Source of the DNA: Cyathus striatus
Taxonomy: Eukaryota; Basidiomycota; Agaricomycetes; Agaricales; Nidulariaceae
Length of the DNA stretch: 64,000 nucleotides
Assembly: GCA_025738555.1 (NCBI GenBank)
Contig: JAOVFP010000018.1
Coordinates: 2,232,001 to 2,296,000 of the forward strand
Reading direction: 5' to 3'
The notes below the pieces were generated by a model. It did not search any database and had not been told where the DNA came from. It saw nothing but the letters and a program-made list of their open reading frames with translations. Both the position numbers and the translations under genes were made by a program. Shown one piece after another: positions 11,280 through 23,051 of this stretch. The first letter of the stretch is position 1. Every line of letters starts with the position of its first letter.

Positions 11280-11899
11280 AACGGGAAAAAAAACATAATC
11301 AGACGAGATACCGCGGCTACAATTTATGAACGAGACAAGACAAGAGACGGGAAAGGCTAAAGCTACAGGTTGACACGACGCGATATTGATATGCGAAAAA
11401 ACGAGATTAGTGTGTGGGTATTCGCAGAGACGTCTGAGAGATGGGGGTACTGTGAAACGTAAAGAACATAACGGAATGGAAAAGGGAAAACAAAAACAGC
11501 ACGAGTAGAAACCACCACACCAAAGCACCAACGAGATTAACATACACATGAACATCCTGATACTCCAACACCCCCACAGAAGCTGTATCAAACATGACGA
11601 GTGTAGGTGTAACAGGAACCGGAGCCTATACAGGTTGGGAATGGGGATGTGATTCGATGGGTTCAAGGGAGCCAGAGTAGGTCGTACTTCTCGCGCTCTC
11701 TCCCATCTTCCCAGCCTCGACCATCCTTTCGGATCCGGGCCGGCGGGATCAACAAGTATAGCAGCTATATTAGCGTACGACACCTGAGTCGTATAGTGAG
11801 GAGAGTATACTTCCGTATCTTGCGAAGCGTAGTGTGTGGAAATGGATTGAGAGAGGAGAGGGTCGAGGCCATTCTTCGTTCCGAATGGGTTGAGAGTAG

Positions 11900-12525
11900 C
11901 ATTAGCAGTATGCTTGGAGGTAAGAAGAGGAAGAGGTACCGAAGCCTGTGAGGAATCCTGGGTCGAAGAGAGATGTATCTGCTTCCAGGAGTGGGTCTGA
12001 GTCGAGTTGAAGGTGCATCCCCCCCTGTTGGTGAGGGGGATGGGTGAAGCGTGCAGGGAAGAGGTGAAGTTCGGCGGAAGCCGAATGTGTAGGGTTTGTA
12101 TGCGTAGTCGAATACACTTGATGGGTGGTGAAAGGACTGGTCCTGCGTTGGCTGCAAGAACAGGACGGAGGGGATGGCAATGTTGCTGTAGGCACCATAA
12201 TCCCCGGAAGCGGCATACTGAGATCCAACACACTGACAGCCTGCGCCAGCTTATCCTCCTTCTCCCCCTCCAACAACTACGCAACCTCTTCGCACCCCTC
12301 TCCTCCTCCACATTACCCCCCATCTGAATCGGTAGTTCTGGTACAGCTTCTTATATTCCTCCTTGGCGGCTTTGGCGCGATTGTCCCAGATTTTGTTCTG
12401 CTTGGGGGGAGGGGGAGTGCTAGCAATACCGATAGAGAGCCGTGATTTGTTCCAATTGTCCCTGGAACCGGAACCTGTTTTTGGTAAATGAAGTCAGCGC
12501 GGGATAGCACGAACGCGCCGCTATG
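11900..12525 (-). pseudogene. Decayed HMG-box transcription factor gene
   Basis: Minus-strand residues 'AFVLSRADFIYQKQ' and 'TIGTNHGSLS' followed, in another frame, by 'KIWDNRAKAAKEEYKKLY' and 'NYRFRW' reproduce the two halves of a basidiomycete HMG box (a DNA-binding domain). A frame change without splice signals near 12425-12440 and a lost central segment break the box, and an in-frame TAG at 12279-12277 precedes 'LLEGEKEDKLAQAVSVLDL'. The 3' boundary is uncertain; Ser/Thr/Pro-rich sequence typical of such regulators continues to about 11300. A 349-codon frame spanning 11274-12323 is an out-of-frame artefact of this decayed gene. Confidence 0.65.
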
Positions 12526-12678
12526 CAAGCCCTAGCGGCATGAGGCCCGGCTCGCATCCGGATCCGGCTAGCGGCTGAATAAGTCCCGTTTGAACATTAT
12601 TGCTTGGCGACGCCCCCACTCTAACTCTCCTCCACGCAACCCACACGTTCTACAGTATCATACTACGCGTGTCAAACA

Positions 12679-15184
12679 ATGGTTAGAAGATCCTCTAGAA
12701 TCAAGCAAGCTGTTGTATCTGCAGCAGCCTCAGACAGCGACGCAGATGAAGTCTCGAAGAAGCCACCAGCACACCGACGCAAGAAACAAAAGACGGCCAC
12801 AACAGCTAGCGGAAGCACCAGTACAGAGACTCATGGCACGAAAAAGATTCGAGGGAAACGCGGGTTGTTGAACAAGTTGACAGAGATGCCACTCGATATC
12901 TTGTTAGAGGTACGTAACACGTCTTCTTCTTCATCTTCTTATCTACTTCACTTACATGTGTCGTCGATCAGATTTTTGGAAATCTCGAGCCTCTCGACTT
13001 ACTTCACGTCGGTAGGACGACAAAGGCAGTTCGAGCAATTGTATTCAGTAGATCCGCAACTGGATTATGGAGCCGGGTATTCGATGTGTACGAAGACCTA
13101 CCACCATGTCCCGATGACATGGCAGGGCCAGCTTATGCCAGTCTCTTGTTCGAGAGATTTTGTCATGTACGCGTTATCCCTTTTAGATTTCAACTCCTCA
13201 TGTTCTGCGCAGAGTTGTGGTTCTTCAGCTGGAAACACGATAGAATGGATCTCACGAACACGACTCTGCTTCCCGTGTATAGATAAAGAGTTAGGTCGTT
13301 GCTCCATTCTTTGTATCCTATGCTCACAGTCACAACTTTGTGATTAACCAGATACGTTGATGATAAAGCATTAGAGGCCGAAAGCCTCCAAGATGTTCGC
13401 ACCTTAGTACCAAGCATACTTCTTACTGGTATGTAAGCTGCAATTTACTCGTTACTCAAGTTATTCATGGCGTTATAGGAAGACGCCGCCAGGAATGCCG
13501 ACGAGTATACCACCACGAGACAGCTGTCTCCTTATCAAAGGCAATTTCTAAAATGTCAAAGAAGGAAAAGGAAACGTGGATAGAAGAACGTAAAGAACTG
13601 GTCGAAGATAGGGAATCTGTTAGTATTCCACCTCACATGCCTCGAGCGTATTTACTTGCTGACACACTGAAACTCTAGGAAGGCGATGAATGCATGATGT
13701 GGCTTATTGAGCGTGCTCAAGAACGCTCTATGGAAGGAGAACAAATCAGGATCCGTCGACGTGATACGTACGTTATTATATAAATAACTCCATCTACTAC
13801 ATCATCAACCGACTTTTAAATAACCAACAGGATCGTTCAGAGGCTCAAAGACTTAGGATGGGCAGACGAGATTGAAAGGATGCTGGATCCTACTGAGTTG
13901 ACTGGTCACCCACTCGTATGGCAAAGGAAGGATCTTACAGATAGAAGTAAGCGAATTGTATTTCTTCAAAGGTTTATCTAACGTGTTCTACTCTTCCAGT
14001 CTGGAACAATATACGACCGCAGCTGATCCAGTTTATGGAAGAAAAAAAGGCAGAACGTCTAGAATGGCAAGAATCAGCCATGCTCCACCTACGTCGTCCA
14101 CTACTTCGCATCCTAAGGAGGCAATACGCTAAAGCCCTCCCTCCGAACGCTATCGTACCTCCAGAAGCCGACTTGAATGACTACGAGCCATTCCGGAACA
14201 TTATAGAGGAGACGCCGCCTGATCAGGAAGTAACTGTAGACGACTTTAACGATGTCTTGGATGGTCTTCCAGAGTTTGTTAGCCAGTGGCGCGAGGAAAA
14301 AGATCGCGAGCTGTTACGTATCATGGGCGCACCCGTCGCTGAGAATCCCGATTTCTCACCATTGAAATTGGCCACGACCGTCTTCCACTGTGCGAAATCA
14401 TACAGCTTCCGATCTTCACCATGCTGCTACGTGTCCTATCCACAAATACTCGTTCATAAATGCGCTAGGAGTTACGGCACACGCAGGTTATACCCAAGCG
14501 AGATATCTGCGCCCATGGGATACGATGACGAGCTTTATACCGATTTGGGCGAGGCGAAGTGGAATTCTGAAGGTCAGGTTTTGTTTAGCACACAGGGACA
14601 TCAGATTGCAGAGAAGATTGTGTCTCTTTGCGGGCTTGATCCTAAATCTGCTACGTGTGAGGATATGGATGCGCGGGATCCGGTTTTTCAGTGTAATTTG
14701 TGTACTCGGGATGGTGCGCGGTGTTGCATGCGATGGAGGGAAGCGGTATGTCTTTCTTGATTTTTTTTTTCCATTCAAGCTTTAATCGCTTTGTAGATTT
14801 ATCATTCTCTGTCTGAGCATCACCTCAGTGATTTGTCGCTTGCGTTTACTTTGATTGAAGATATCGACATGGTGAAAGATGCCAAGTTCCTTTTGGAGCA
14901 GGCGAGGCTTTCATGGATGCGCGCGGGCGAGTCCGTGCGATGGAAGTTGGGACAACCTGCCTACCGGTTAGTATGCGTGCATTGTGCGGAGAAGTATTCT
15001 TTTCATCTTATGAATAAGCATCTCGACATGAAGTAGGTTTTTGTGATCTTTTTGATCTGTGGTTAACGTATTGATTGTTTTCGTTAGGCATGGCATAGCG
15101 AAGGCTACTCACGATGATGTTGTGGTTGATATGGATATTGAGTCACGGATTACTTGCACCTATCAGTATGATGAGCTTTTGTAG
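12679..15184 (+). CDS. F-box protein, multi-exon (paralog 1)
   Basis: Ten exons: 12679-12909, 12972-13166, 13213-13289, 13352-13428, 13479-13618, 13679-13767, 13831-13946, 14000-14745, 14797-15032, 15088-15184. A basic Ser/Lys-rich N-terminus with 'KKIRGKRGLL' leads into an F-box, 'NKLTEMPLDILLEIFGNLEP' then 'LDLLHVGRTTKAVRAIV', which normally binds Skp1 in an SCF ubiquitin ligase. A Cys pair region ('CGSSAGNTIEW...RLCFPCIDKE') follows, as is usual in this mushroom-expanded family. The C-terminus carries 'CVHCAEKYSFHLMNKHLDMK' plus H, a possible C2H2-type finger. No broken frame was seen. A tandem paralog lies at 17476-19163 and matches exons 1-8 but stops before the region after 'KDRELLRIMG'. 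Confidence 0.85.
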
Positions 15185-15343
15185 GGCACGAGATTGTAGT
15201 CGCCAGTATTTTATGTCACCCAATTCTATTATCCTTGAATTCGCGTCAAAACCATACTGCTGAGTCATGATTCAGAATAGTTTATTTCTTACGGAACCTA
15301 TATAGTGATTTCATACAGTGTGGATAAGTAAACTGTGACAAAT

Positions 15344-17182
15344 CTATATTTCAGTGTAAACTTCAGTAGGGGGAGGCTTTACACTGGACTGATATGTTAC
15401 GACGCCCCCCAAATTAGAATCCAAAGTGCGTCTGGCAGGCTTTCTAAAGAAAACAGCTAAATCTGTTCCCAACGACAGTTTCTCCTCCATAGGAACCTCT
15501 TTTTTCTTGAAGTCGTTGATGAACAATGATAACCGACGAAGAGAAGTGATTCGCTGGTCCCCACTGCGAGCCTTCACAAAGTCCTTTAGGGTGGACTCTG
15601 TGATGCCTGTCAATATACCATTATCGCATTCGAGTTCCTCTAGCTGGGGGCAAATGATATCAGAATACTCTTTCCCTAGTGGTGTGAGTGCATGCAGTAG
15701 ATCATCGTTGATGATATACTTAAAATGTCTTTCAAGTGGTGGGCCTGGTGATTCGGCTTGTGGGCCCCATCGATAAGTGTTAATATCGTTTGACGAGACC
15801 TTCAGATATTTAAGACATGGCATGGATTTAAGGACCTGCACCAGATTGTCGGTGGAGTTCAGCCAATCAGGTACATGTAGTACCAAAGAATGACAGCCTC
15901 CGTGGATACGTAGCAGTGACTTTACGATTTCTTCGCAAATTCCAAAGACATCATCCCTGTAACTTGATTTATAAACTTGAATATTTAATTCCTTTATCGA
16001 AGGAAGGTATAAGCGCTTCGAAAAGTTCAGGACACCAATTGATGCGGGTACTCTGAGGCTCAATGTCGTTAAATGATGAAGGGTGATATTGTCTCCACTT
16101 TCTGAGACTGAATCGTCAAAGCGCGCAATGAAGGTTATTCCTAACTTCAATGTCTTTAACGATTGGCAGCGGCAGATAATGGCGAATGCAAAATGAACCA
16201 GATTTGTGTCAATAAAGGGATGCTGATCCAGATATAAGTTCAGCTCTGTAAGCCGTCCCCAACCTGCATGTAGTGGGATAGAATATATATCTGAAGAGTG
16301 GGTGGGGATGTTGTAAAATTTGGCAGAGGTGACATTCAAAGAAAAAAGGGAAATAATGTCTTTCCACTGACATATTGATTGTTCCGATCCATGATGTACT
16401 TTACTAATGATATGGAGTTCCTTCAACATTTTCAGATCTTCAGTCTTCAGTCCAATCTTGAGTAAACTTCCTCGTAGAGTATCCATGAAGAAGGAAATAT
16501 CCAAGCTGTACCAACGTTGATGGTAAGGGAATATGGTGTCATGGAAAAATTGCTGATGTAGTAGCCGGATTTTCTGCTTGCTATCGTAATATGCTTCAAC
16601 TTCAGCATCATCATTATTAGTGAAATAACTCAGGTCCGGGATTGGATAAATGGATATTGACAACGGACATGCTCCAGACCTGTCGAACCATTTCTTTACA
16701 GCAGCTTGCTGCCTATCTAATGTTTGGATCACAGATTCTTCCTCCATCGAGAGATAGTTTGGTACTGGGTATTCTCCTCTTATAATATCAGGAAGAACGA
16801 TATGGATTGCTGACCATATCCGTGGTGTAGAAAGGGCTATTCTCCTCCACGAACTGCAGATCCGTGTTAATAGCATTGGAGCTTCCGTAGCGTTCATATA
16901 AGGATTTCGATCTTCTGGAAGACAAGCTATGAATATCTCTTCGACGATATCCTGAGTAAGCTTCCGAGCAGGCGATAACAAAGCTCGGTGCTGTTCAGCA
17001 AAATCATGTATTCCCAACCGTTTTTCCTGAAGCAGGTCTAATTGTCGTTGTAGTTGGTCGATCTCAGTGTCTATACAGCGAAGGCTTTGGCCTGAGATCT
17101 CCAATAAGGCCTGAATATGTTTTGCCTCTTCGACGGTAGGCATATAGTTGGTACCGAGGTATTTTTGGAATGGAGAGTCCAT
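15344..17182 (-). CDS. Intronless F-box/LRR-like protein
   Basis: One open frame of about 612 codons from 'MDSPFQKYLGTNY' (frame open to 17221). Residues about 35-65 form a short coiled coil ('IDQLQRQLDLLQEKR'), followed by an F-box-like motif ('LTQDIVEEIFIACLP...LLTRICSSWRRIALSTPRIW') of the common agaricomycete 'coiled coil + F-box' class. The remainder alternates Leu-rich helices and strands ('LKTLKLGITF', 'LTTLSLRVP', 'LRRLSLFIN') as in degenerate LRR domains that present substrates to SCF ligases. It lies between and opposite to two paralogous F-box genes. A C-terminal fragment of a relative ('EEVVSLGAD...SEVYTEL') lies at 55501-55650. The substrate is unknown. Confidence 0.85.
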   Translation of the reverse strand: MDSPFQKYLGTNYMPTVEEAKHIQALLEISGQSLRCIDTEIDQLQRQLDLLQEKRLGIHDFAEQHRALLSPARKLTQDIVEEIFIACLPEDRNPYMNATEAPMLLTRICSSWRRIALSTPRIWSAIHIVLPDIIRGEYPVPNYLSMEEESVIQTLDRQQAAVKKWFDRSGACPLSISIYPIPDLSYFTNNDDAEVEAYYDSKQKIRLLHQQFFHDTIFPYHQRWYSLDISFFMDTLRGSLLKIGLKTEDLKMLKELHIISKVHHGSEQSICQWKDIISLFSLNVTSAKFYNIPTHSSDIYSIPLHAGWGRLTELNLYLDQHPFIDTNLVHFAFAIICRCQSLKTLKLGITFIARFDDSVSESGDNITLHHLTTLSLRVPASIGVLNFSKRLYLPSIKELNIQVYKSSYRDDVFGICEEIVKSLLRIHGGCHSLVLHVPDWLNSTDNLVQVLKSMPCLKYLKVSSNDINTYRWGPQAESPGPPLERHFKYIINDDLLHALTPLGKEYSDIICPQLEELECDNGILTGITESTLKDFVKARSGDQRITSLRRLSLFINDFKKKEVPMEEKLSLGTDLAVFFRKPARRTLDSNLGGVVTYQSSVKPPPTEVYTEI

Positions 17183-17475
17183 GAGCGAGCTTAAGGTTAA
17201 TAAAGTGTAAGAAATGGGCATGAATTCTAGTATATAGGCTCACTTCAAAGCAATCGATGGGATGATTACTAGCAAGTGACGTATCGGAAGTATGCAGTTT
17301 CACTGCTGTACAGTGTACGTATGTTGATACCATCGGCACATGTTCAAATAAAGGCGTGTAGCAGCCACGGTCACGCGCATTTGTTATGTAATACATCATG
17401 GACGGACCATCGCCCCGACCAGCGCGAGGCGCGAGGTTGCTCAGTCTTGGCTCAGTCACTTCCTTCCCTCATACC

Positions 17476-19163
17476 ATGACTTCGAAATCCAACAGTACTC
17501 ATAAAGATCTAGCCAAATTTCCTTTAATTGACCAGTCAGCTCGTGATGGCGCGGAAAAGTCAGAGCTAAGCTCGGAAAACTCGTCCAAGAAGTCCAAGGG
17601 GCAGCCTCAACGTAAGAAGCAGAAGACCACCGAAGGAGACGCCAATGTACAGGGACAGGGGATGAGAAGAATTCGAGGAAAGCGTGGGCTGTTAAATAGG
17701 CTGACGGAATTGCCTCTTGATATCTTTTATGAGGTACGTAGCGAAAGCTCCTTGTGTATATGCGGTAAATGCTGACTTTAATTATCAGATACTCGGACAC
17801 CTTCAGCCCGTGGAGCTATTGCACATAGCTAAAACAACAAAAACGCTACGCAATACTGTTCTCAATCGATCCGCTATAAGATCTTGGAAGCTAGCGTTCA
17901 GCAATCTTGCTAGTGGCCTCCCCGCTTGTCCTGATGATATGTCAGAGCCAAGCTATGCCAGTCTTTTATTTGACAATTTTTGCCATGTACGTGATTTCAT
18001 TCAATATAATATCGAATAATCTGAGTTGTTTTTAGATATGCATCTCTGGACCAGGTAGAACGATTGAATGGGTCCTAAGAATGCGCTTCTGTAACAAGTG
18101 TCTAGACAGAGAGTAAGTTTAACATTTGGATTCTTAACCTAAGACTTATCATCGCTACTGCAGATTCACTGACACTGGTAGTAAATATAATAATCCTTCT
18201 AACCCAAAGAAGAAACTCTTTAAGAATCTCGTACCGAACTTGACAGTAGTGTCAGGTAAGTGCTCTAAACCTGTGGCAGCTGTTATCTATTCCATGTTTT
18301 CATAGGACGCGGCTTAAACGAAAAGAATTTATTTCATTGCAAGTCGATGAGAAAGTACTTCGAAGTACTACGTGACGACGGCAAGAAACCAGCGGACTGG
18401 ATCGAAGTTACGGAAGCCCATAAGCAGAGACGCGCTGTGAACACTCCGAGATGGTCTCTGATGGTGCAACCATTACTTATATAATACTTATCTAGCACGG
18501 TAAGGACTGTTCAACATGGCTCGCCCACTGTCGTCGTGAATATTTGGACGAAGGGGCTCAGATCAGGGACCATCGGATTGAGGCGTAAGTCCAGAACCAT
18601 AATACCGACATCAGGCAGCTCACTAATTTCCTAAATTAATCCACAGCATCATTGCAAAGTTAACCGAACTAGGGTGGAGAGACGAAATCAATAAGAGTCG
18701 GTATCTGCTGACTCAACACCCTCTTGTATCGCAAAAGAGGGCATTCAAGACCGATAGAAGTATGCGCTTGTTCCTTCATACTCTTGTGCTAGTCTCACGC
18801 GAACCTCCCCTAATAGTCTGGAACAACATACAGCCAACCCTTACTAAGTTTCTGGAAGATACCCAGAAGGAACGGATTGAGCGGCAAGAGGAGGGCATAT
18901 TGCAACGACGTCCACTACTGAAGAAACTCAGGATGGCTTACGCTAGAGCTGTCCCTCAAAACTCCATAATCCCGCCAGCTGCTGACTTGAACGACTATAA
19001 ACCCTTTCATGACATCATCAAGAAGACTCCGCCTGACCAGGAAGTCAAACTAGAGGATTTCAACGATGCTATGGACGGCTTTGCGGAGTTTGTGGTTCGT
19101 TGGCGCGAGTCCAAAGACCGAGAGCTTCTACGAATTATGGGAGATATGTCAGGAAATAATTAG
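17476..19163 (+). CDS. F-box protein, 3'-truncated tandem paralog 2
   Basis: Eight exons: 17476-17733, 17789-17986, 18036-18112, 18164-18255, 18306-18436, 18496-18584, 18647-18759, 18817-19163. Layout and splice positions mirror the gene at 12679: basic N-terminus with 'MRRIRGKRGLL', F-box 'NRLTELPLDIFYEILGHLQP', Cys pair region ('CISGPGRTIEW...RFCNKCLDRE') and 'PPDQEVKLEDFNDAMDG'. It ends 'RELLRIMGDMSGNN' where paralog 1 continues for about 250 more residues including its Cys/His C-terminus. The bases around the stop recur six more times downstream, so the truncation coincides with local repeat expansion. It may still act as an SCF adaptor; loss of the C-terminus suggests changed or lost function. 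Confidence 0.8.
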
Positions 19164-20349
19164 TCAAATCCCGGCGGCAATGGTAATGGCAATGGATGTA
19201 TATGATCGAGAATCGGGAGTCCGGGCGCCAGATCCATCGAGTCAACTTATTACTTAAGCATAACTTTTTTTTTGTATGTTTTCCGGAACTCGTAATGACA
19301 GGGGGTCTACTCTATGCACAGTCAGTGAAATATTAGTCAAGTGCCGAGAGTTTTACTTTGTCATTTTTTGACCAATGAACATTTTGACGGTTAGTATTAT
19401 TCGTAACTTGATATACTTATCAAGATAAGTTGTTTACAAAGGCAATATCATACACTTGTCTCCAAGAAATTAAATCAGTAAGTGTCCTACAGTTCCAATA
19501 AGGAATTTAGTACGCTATAAAAACTAACGACGCTCAGCTTTCAATACACCTACACACTGAGCACTCATCCTCGAACACAAGTGGAACCATGCCTTACTAT
19601 GCGTCAAGGAAATCTTAGTCAATGCCGGCGGGAATGGATGCATATCCGTCCGTAGTATGATCGGCGCGGGCGCCAGATCCACCGAGTCAGTTGAACCAAG
19701 GATTTCCAAGGATTTTTATTCTGAATCACAGGGGAACTATGATAAGACGACACATCTCAATGTCATGGATACATCGGCTCGAAATCCAATCATGAGTCAG
19801 TGAAATATTAGTCGAGTGCCAGGGGTTCTCCCTGACCAACCATATCGAGGCATTAATCAAACCATCTCACTTCAAGTCTTATAGGTTTGGAGAGTAGGTT
19901 TTGAGAGTCGTTCAGAATATAAGTAGTACCTATCTTACAATATCTTCAATAAAATTCCCTGTTGGATCCAGATATAGGTGGAGTTACTTAGATGTGTCAG
20001 GGAAATATTAGTCAAGCCGGCGGGAATGGATATATGCATCCGTACGCGATCGACTGAGAGCTTGTATTCCTACGTCTGTAAATTCACAGAACACTTTCAT
20101 TCGAAGGGGTATTAGAAGGTAATAGTCCGTCCAATCTACAGCACGCTTTCAACATCGAGTCTGCTACCACCCTCTGTTTCTGTTTGGCAATCATGAGTCA
20201 GGGAAATGTTAGTCAAATATCGGGAATTCTTCCACAGCCAATCGTGGGCTAATTAAAATACCAGTACATACTACATAATACATGGTACCAACTGTAACTT
20301 GACATATACTTACTAAACCTCAATCATGAATCCGGGAAATATCAGTCAA
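19148..20349 (+). repeat. Seven-copy degenerate repeat derived from the F-box gene end
   Basis: A 20-bp core like 'GTCAGGGAAATATTAGTCAA' starts at 19148, 19321, 19603, 19796, 19996, 20197 and 20330. The first copy contains the stop codon of the F-box gene at 17476-19163. In several copies the following sequence ('GCCGGCGGGAATGGATG', then 'GGGCGCCAGATCCA') is shared too. Spacing is 133-282 bp. The region is otherwise noncoding. Confidence 0.75.
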
Positions 20350-20630
20350 TGCTGGCGGGAATCGGGGATGCCAGATGATCGACTCCTCCCTCGTCGGTCT
20401 TACCATAAACGTTGATAGGCCGACATGCAGCGTTTAAGCCATGTATTTCATTAATGTTAGCACTCCAAATCATCCTGATATCCGCATTGTCACAGATTAA
20501 TCATAAAGTGAACAAATTCTTTGTGTAAGGAAGCTTAGTCACCTGTGAACATCTATGTAATATGGGAATTTATCCACAACGCACGAACTACAATATACCC
20601 CTTGGACAGTGTTTTTATTCAGATAGAAGA

Positions 20631-20830
20631 CTTCGTGATTTCGTCCATGCCCTTGCTATGCCTTCCTGTGGGATAACACACAACTCGTGTCTTCGTCAGT
20701 TCATCTCGTGTCTTCGAAAATACGTATATTTCGTTTATCTTACGTTGACAGGATGGGACAACAGACCTCGTAGTTTCGTTCCTGGCCTTGCTATCCCGTT
20801 CTGTGAGATAATACTTAACTCGTGTCTTCA
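20631..20830. repeat. Imperfect direct repeat, offset about 135 bp
   Basis: 20631-20715 and 20766-20830 share 'CTTCGTGATTTCGTCC/CCTCGTAGTTTCGTTC', 'CCTTGCTAT' and 'GATAA.AC..AACTCGTGTCTTC' in the same order. Short frames across the repeat are not coding. Confidence 0.7.
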
Positions 20831-21814
20831 TTTAATGTCTTAGAAACTTGAAGGTACGTATTTTGATCATCGTATGTCGATCCTGGGTCTTTAACACAAT
20901 ACATTTTATTTTTATCCATGTGTAGTGGGCACGAGCGGATTCGGAATTAAACGTCTCCATGTACATAAACAGGCGTGAATGCTTGAAATCTCAATTTGCC
21001 ATGGCACTACGAGGGTCCTTGTGAATGCCAGGCGGTCCCTGCATACTTGTTTGGGAAGAACCTGCGCTTTCGGCTATTCGCGTTTGCTCTTTCCCCTCTC
21101 ACTCGCCCTCTCCCGCTGGTTCCCTCCACATCGCCCCGAACGCCGCAATTACGCATTAGGAACTCAAGACCGTCGGTATTGCGGGCTACCAAGGGACACT
21201 GAATACTGCAACCTGTCCTACCAACGTCCGTGTCATAGCCTCTAGTCCCTTTCCCCCAAGTTTTATTCTACGTCGAGTTCTGAGTTTCCGTTCTTGTCTC
21301 CAGCCTGTTGTCAGCGGTCTCAGCTTCCATTTCGCCGTTTCGTTTTTGAAATTCCGTCAAATTTTCGTGTCTAAACTTCGTTTTGAAGTTCTTCTCTCTT
21401 ACGTTCTCGTTGACCTCACATCATTACTAATCTCGCTCTCTGACACCTTAGGACTCCTCGGTCGAACGGACGTTTGACAACTCGCATTTTATTTCTTTGT
21501 TTTAGGTATCGAGATACTCCTTACCCTTACAGTGATATACATACTTAAGTAATGGTACTAGTCAATACTTAGTGTAGGATAATAGTAAGTTTATCCGACT
21601 ACAGGTACTAATACTTCTGATATAATTGAATCAAGTAGATTTGTGGGGTAAAATTTACTAATCTTCGCTGATAAATAACGACCGTATCATTATCACCTAT
21701 TATGAATTTGCAAGGCTCCGAAACGTGAGTCCTAAGTACTACTTTCTCTAAAGTAAGTAATTGACTATGGAGGTAAACACTCAACATCTTCTCGACTAAA
21801 GTGAGATCATTATC

Positions 21815-22320
21815 ATGTTAGTCACCTCCGACTCGAAAGGATTATTGAACTGTCAATGACAATGAACTGTACTCATTTGAGCACGCGACTGCAGCCAGAG
21901 ACAACGGTTTGTATAGACTCATATACATTTTAGTTAATAATATCCGATTCGAAATGATCGTGGTATAATACGCTGCGCACTGCGAAGGCCTGCAAGAATC
22001 CACGTTGGATAATATTACCATTTCGGACATCAAAGCCTAAATTATCGTCTCCGATCCGAATGGGAAGTAGTACTGTGCTTAGCTGAGCACGCGAAAGTAG
22101 CCAGAAACCTACATTGGAACTTGGCCATATACATAGTAGATTGCCATACATTTTGTCGCACACACGTAGTTGGTCGGGGAGGTGCTATCCACCTCCGACT
22201 TGAATGGAATGTAGCACTACTAAACTTTGTATAGTTGATTCCTACACATCTATCCAGGTCTAGACGCTCATGAAGATTCAAGTCACCTCCGACTCGAATG
22301 GAAGGAGCCCGCCAATTCCG
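21815..22320. repeat. Degenerate tandem array with a CACCTCCGACTCGAATGG core
   Basis: The core or close variants occur near 21823, 21948, 22047, 22191 and 22283, each followed at similar distance by 'GAGCACGCGA..GCAGCCAGA'-like and 'TATACATTTT'-like segments. Units are roughly 95-145 bp and strongly diverged. Confidence 0.55.
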
Positions 22321-23051
22321 CCGTAACTCAAATCCGAAATTGAAATTGGCCAATGACGCCTTACTGTAGAGTGATGTGCGGAGAAACGGGCGCCGACTCA
22401 AGTGGCATGACTTTGGTACCGATCCTTACAGAAAGAATTTGTACGAAACGGATTGGAATATCGATAATCGTTCCAGTGTAATGGGAATCAGATGTCTGAT
22501 AAGAAGTGAGCGGAGCTCCTTTGGAGTTGAGGATGGTTTCCGAGTGAGGGATGTATGATGATGATAGATCTTGGATGTATGAACATTCCATTATTGCAAA
22601 TCACAAGGATAAATTTCAAACACATACATTATCTTCACAACTGATCATTGCAACAGTAAGAAACTAAGTAGTAATCATATGGCAAAATACCACGTTTTCA
22701 AACCCCTAGCGTTCGATCAGGTAGTCATAGCTGATGCGGAGGATATACTTATGTATGTATGGGTAACGGGCTTATCCTCGATGTTGACTTTTTGGCCCTT
22801 TCAATAGCAGATAAAAAAAATCATTGTTCATCAATTTTTCATTAAACATTCTTTGACAAGTGGAGTTCCGGAGTTTTAAAAAATAACCTTAGAAGTTCAC
22901 GTTACTCCAGTAACCGGAACCAGTTGTTCGCTCCCCATTCTTTCATTTGACTTATACCTCAATACTTTCCTCCACCGTGTGCTTAAATTACATGTAGGTA
23001 TTCGAGAATTGAAGCGGATTCTCGTTCACTAACCAGTTATAATTTACGAAT

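Larger units (their letters stand above)
20350..23051. other. Repeat-rich noncoding region
   Basis: No gene is supported. It holds the two-copy repeat at 20631-20830 and the degenerate array at 21815-22320. The rest (for example 20850-21800) shows only short chance frames. Confidence 0.45.

Noticed and set aside
11274..12323. A 349-codon minus-strand open frame
   Set aside because: It is out of frame with the HMG-box-derived residues and has Ser/Pro/Leu-rich low-complexity composition; the real coding signal is in other frames and is broken.
19148..20349. CRISPR-like array
   Set aside because: Repeats are degenerate, spacing is irregular (133-282 bp), the genome is eukaryotic, and the units derive from a gene end.
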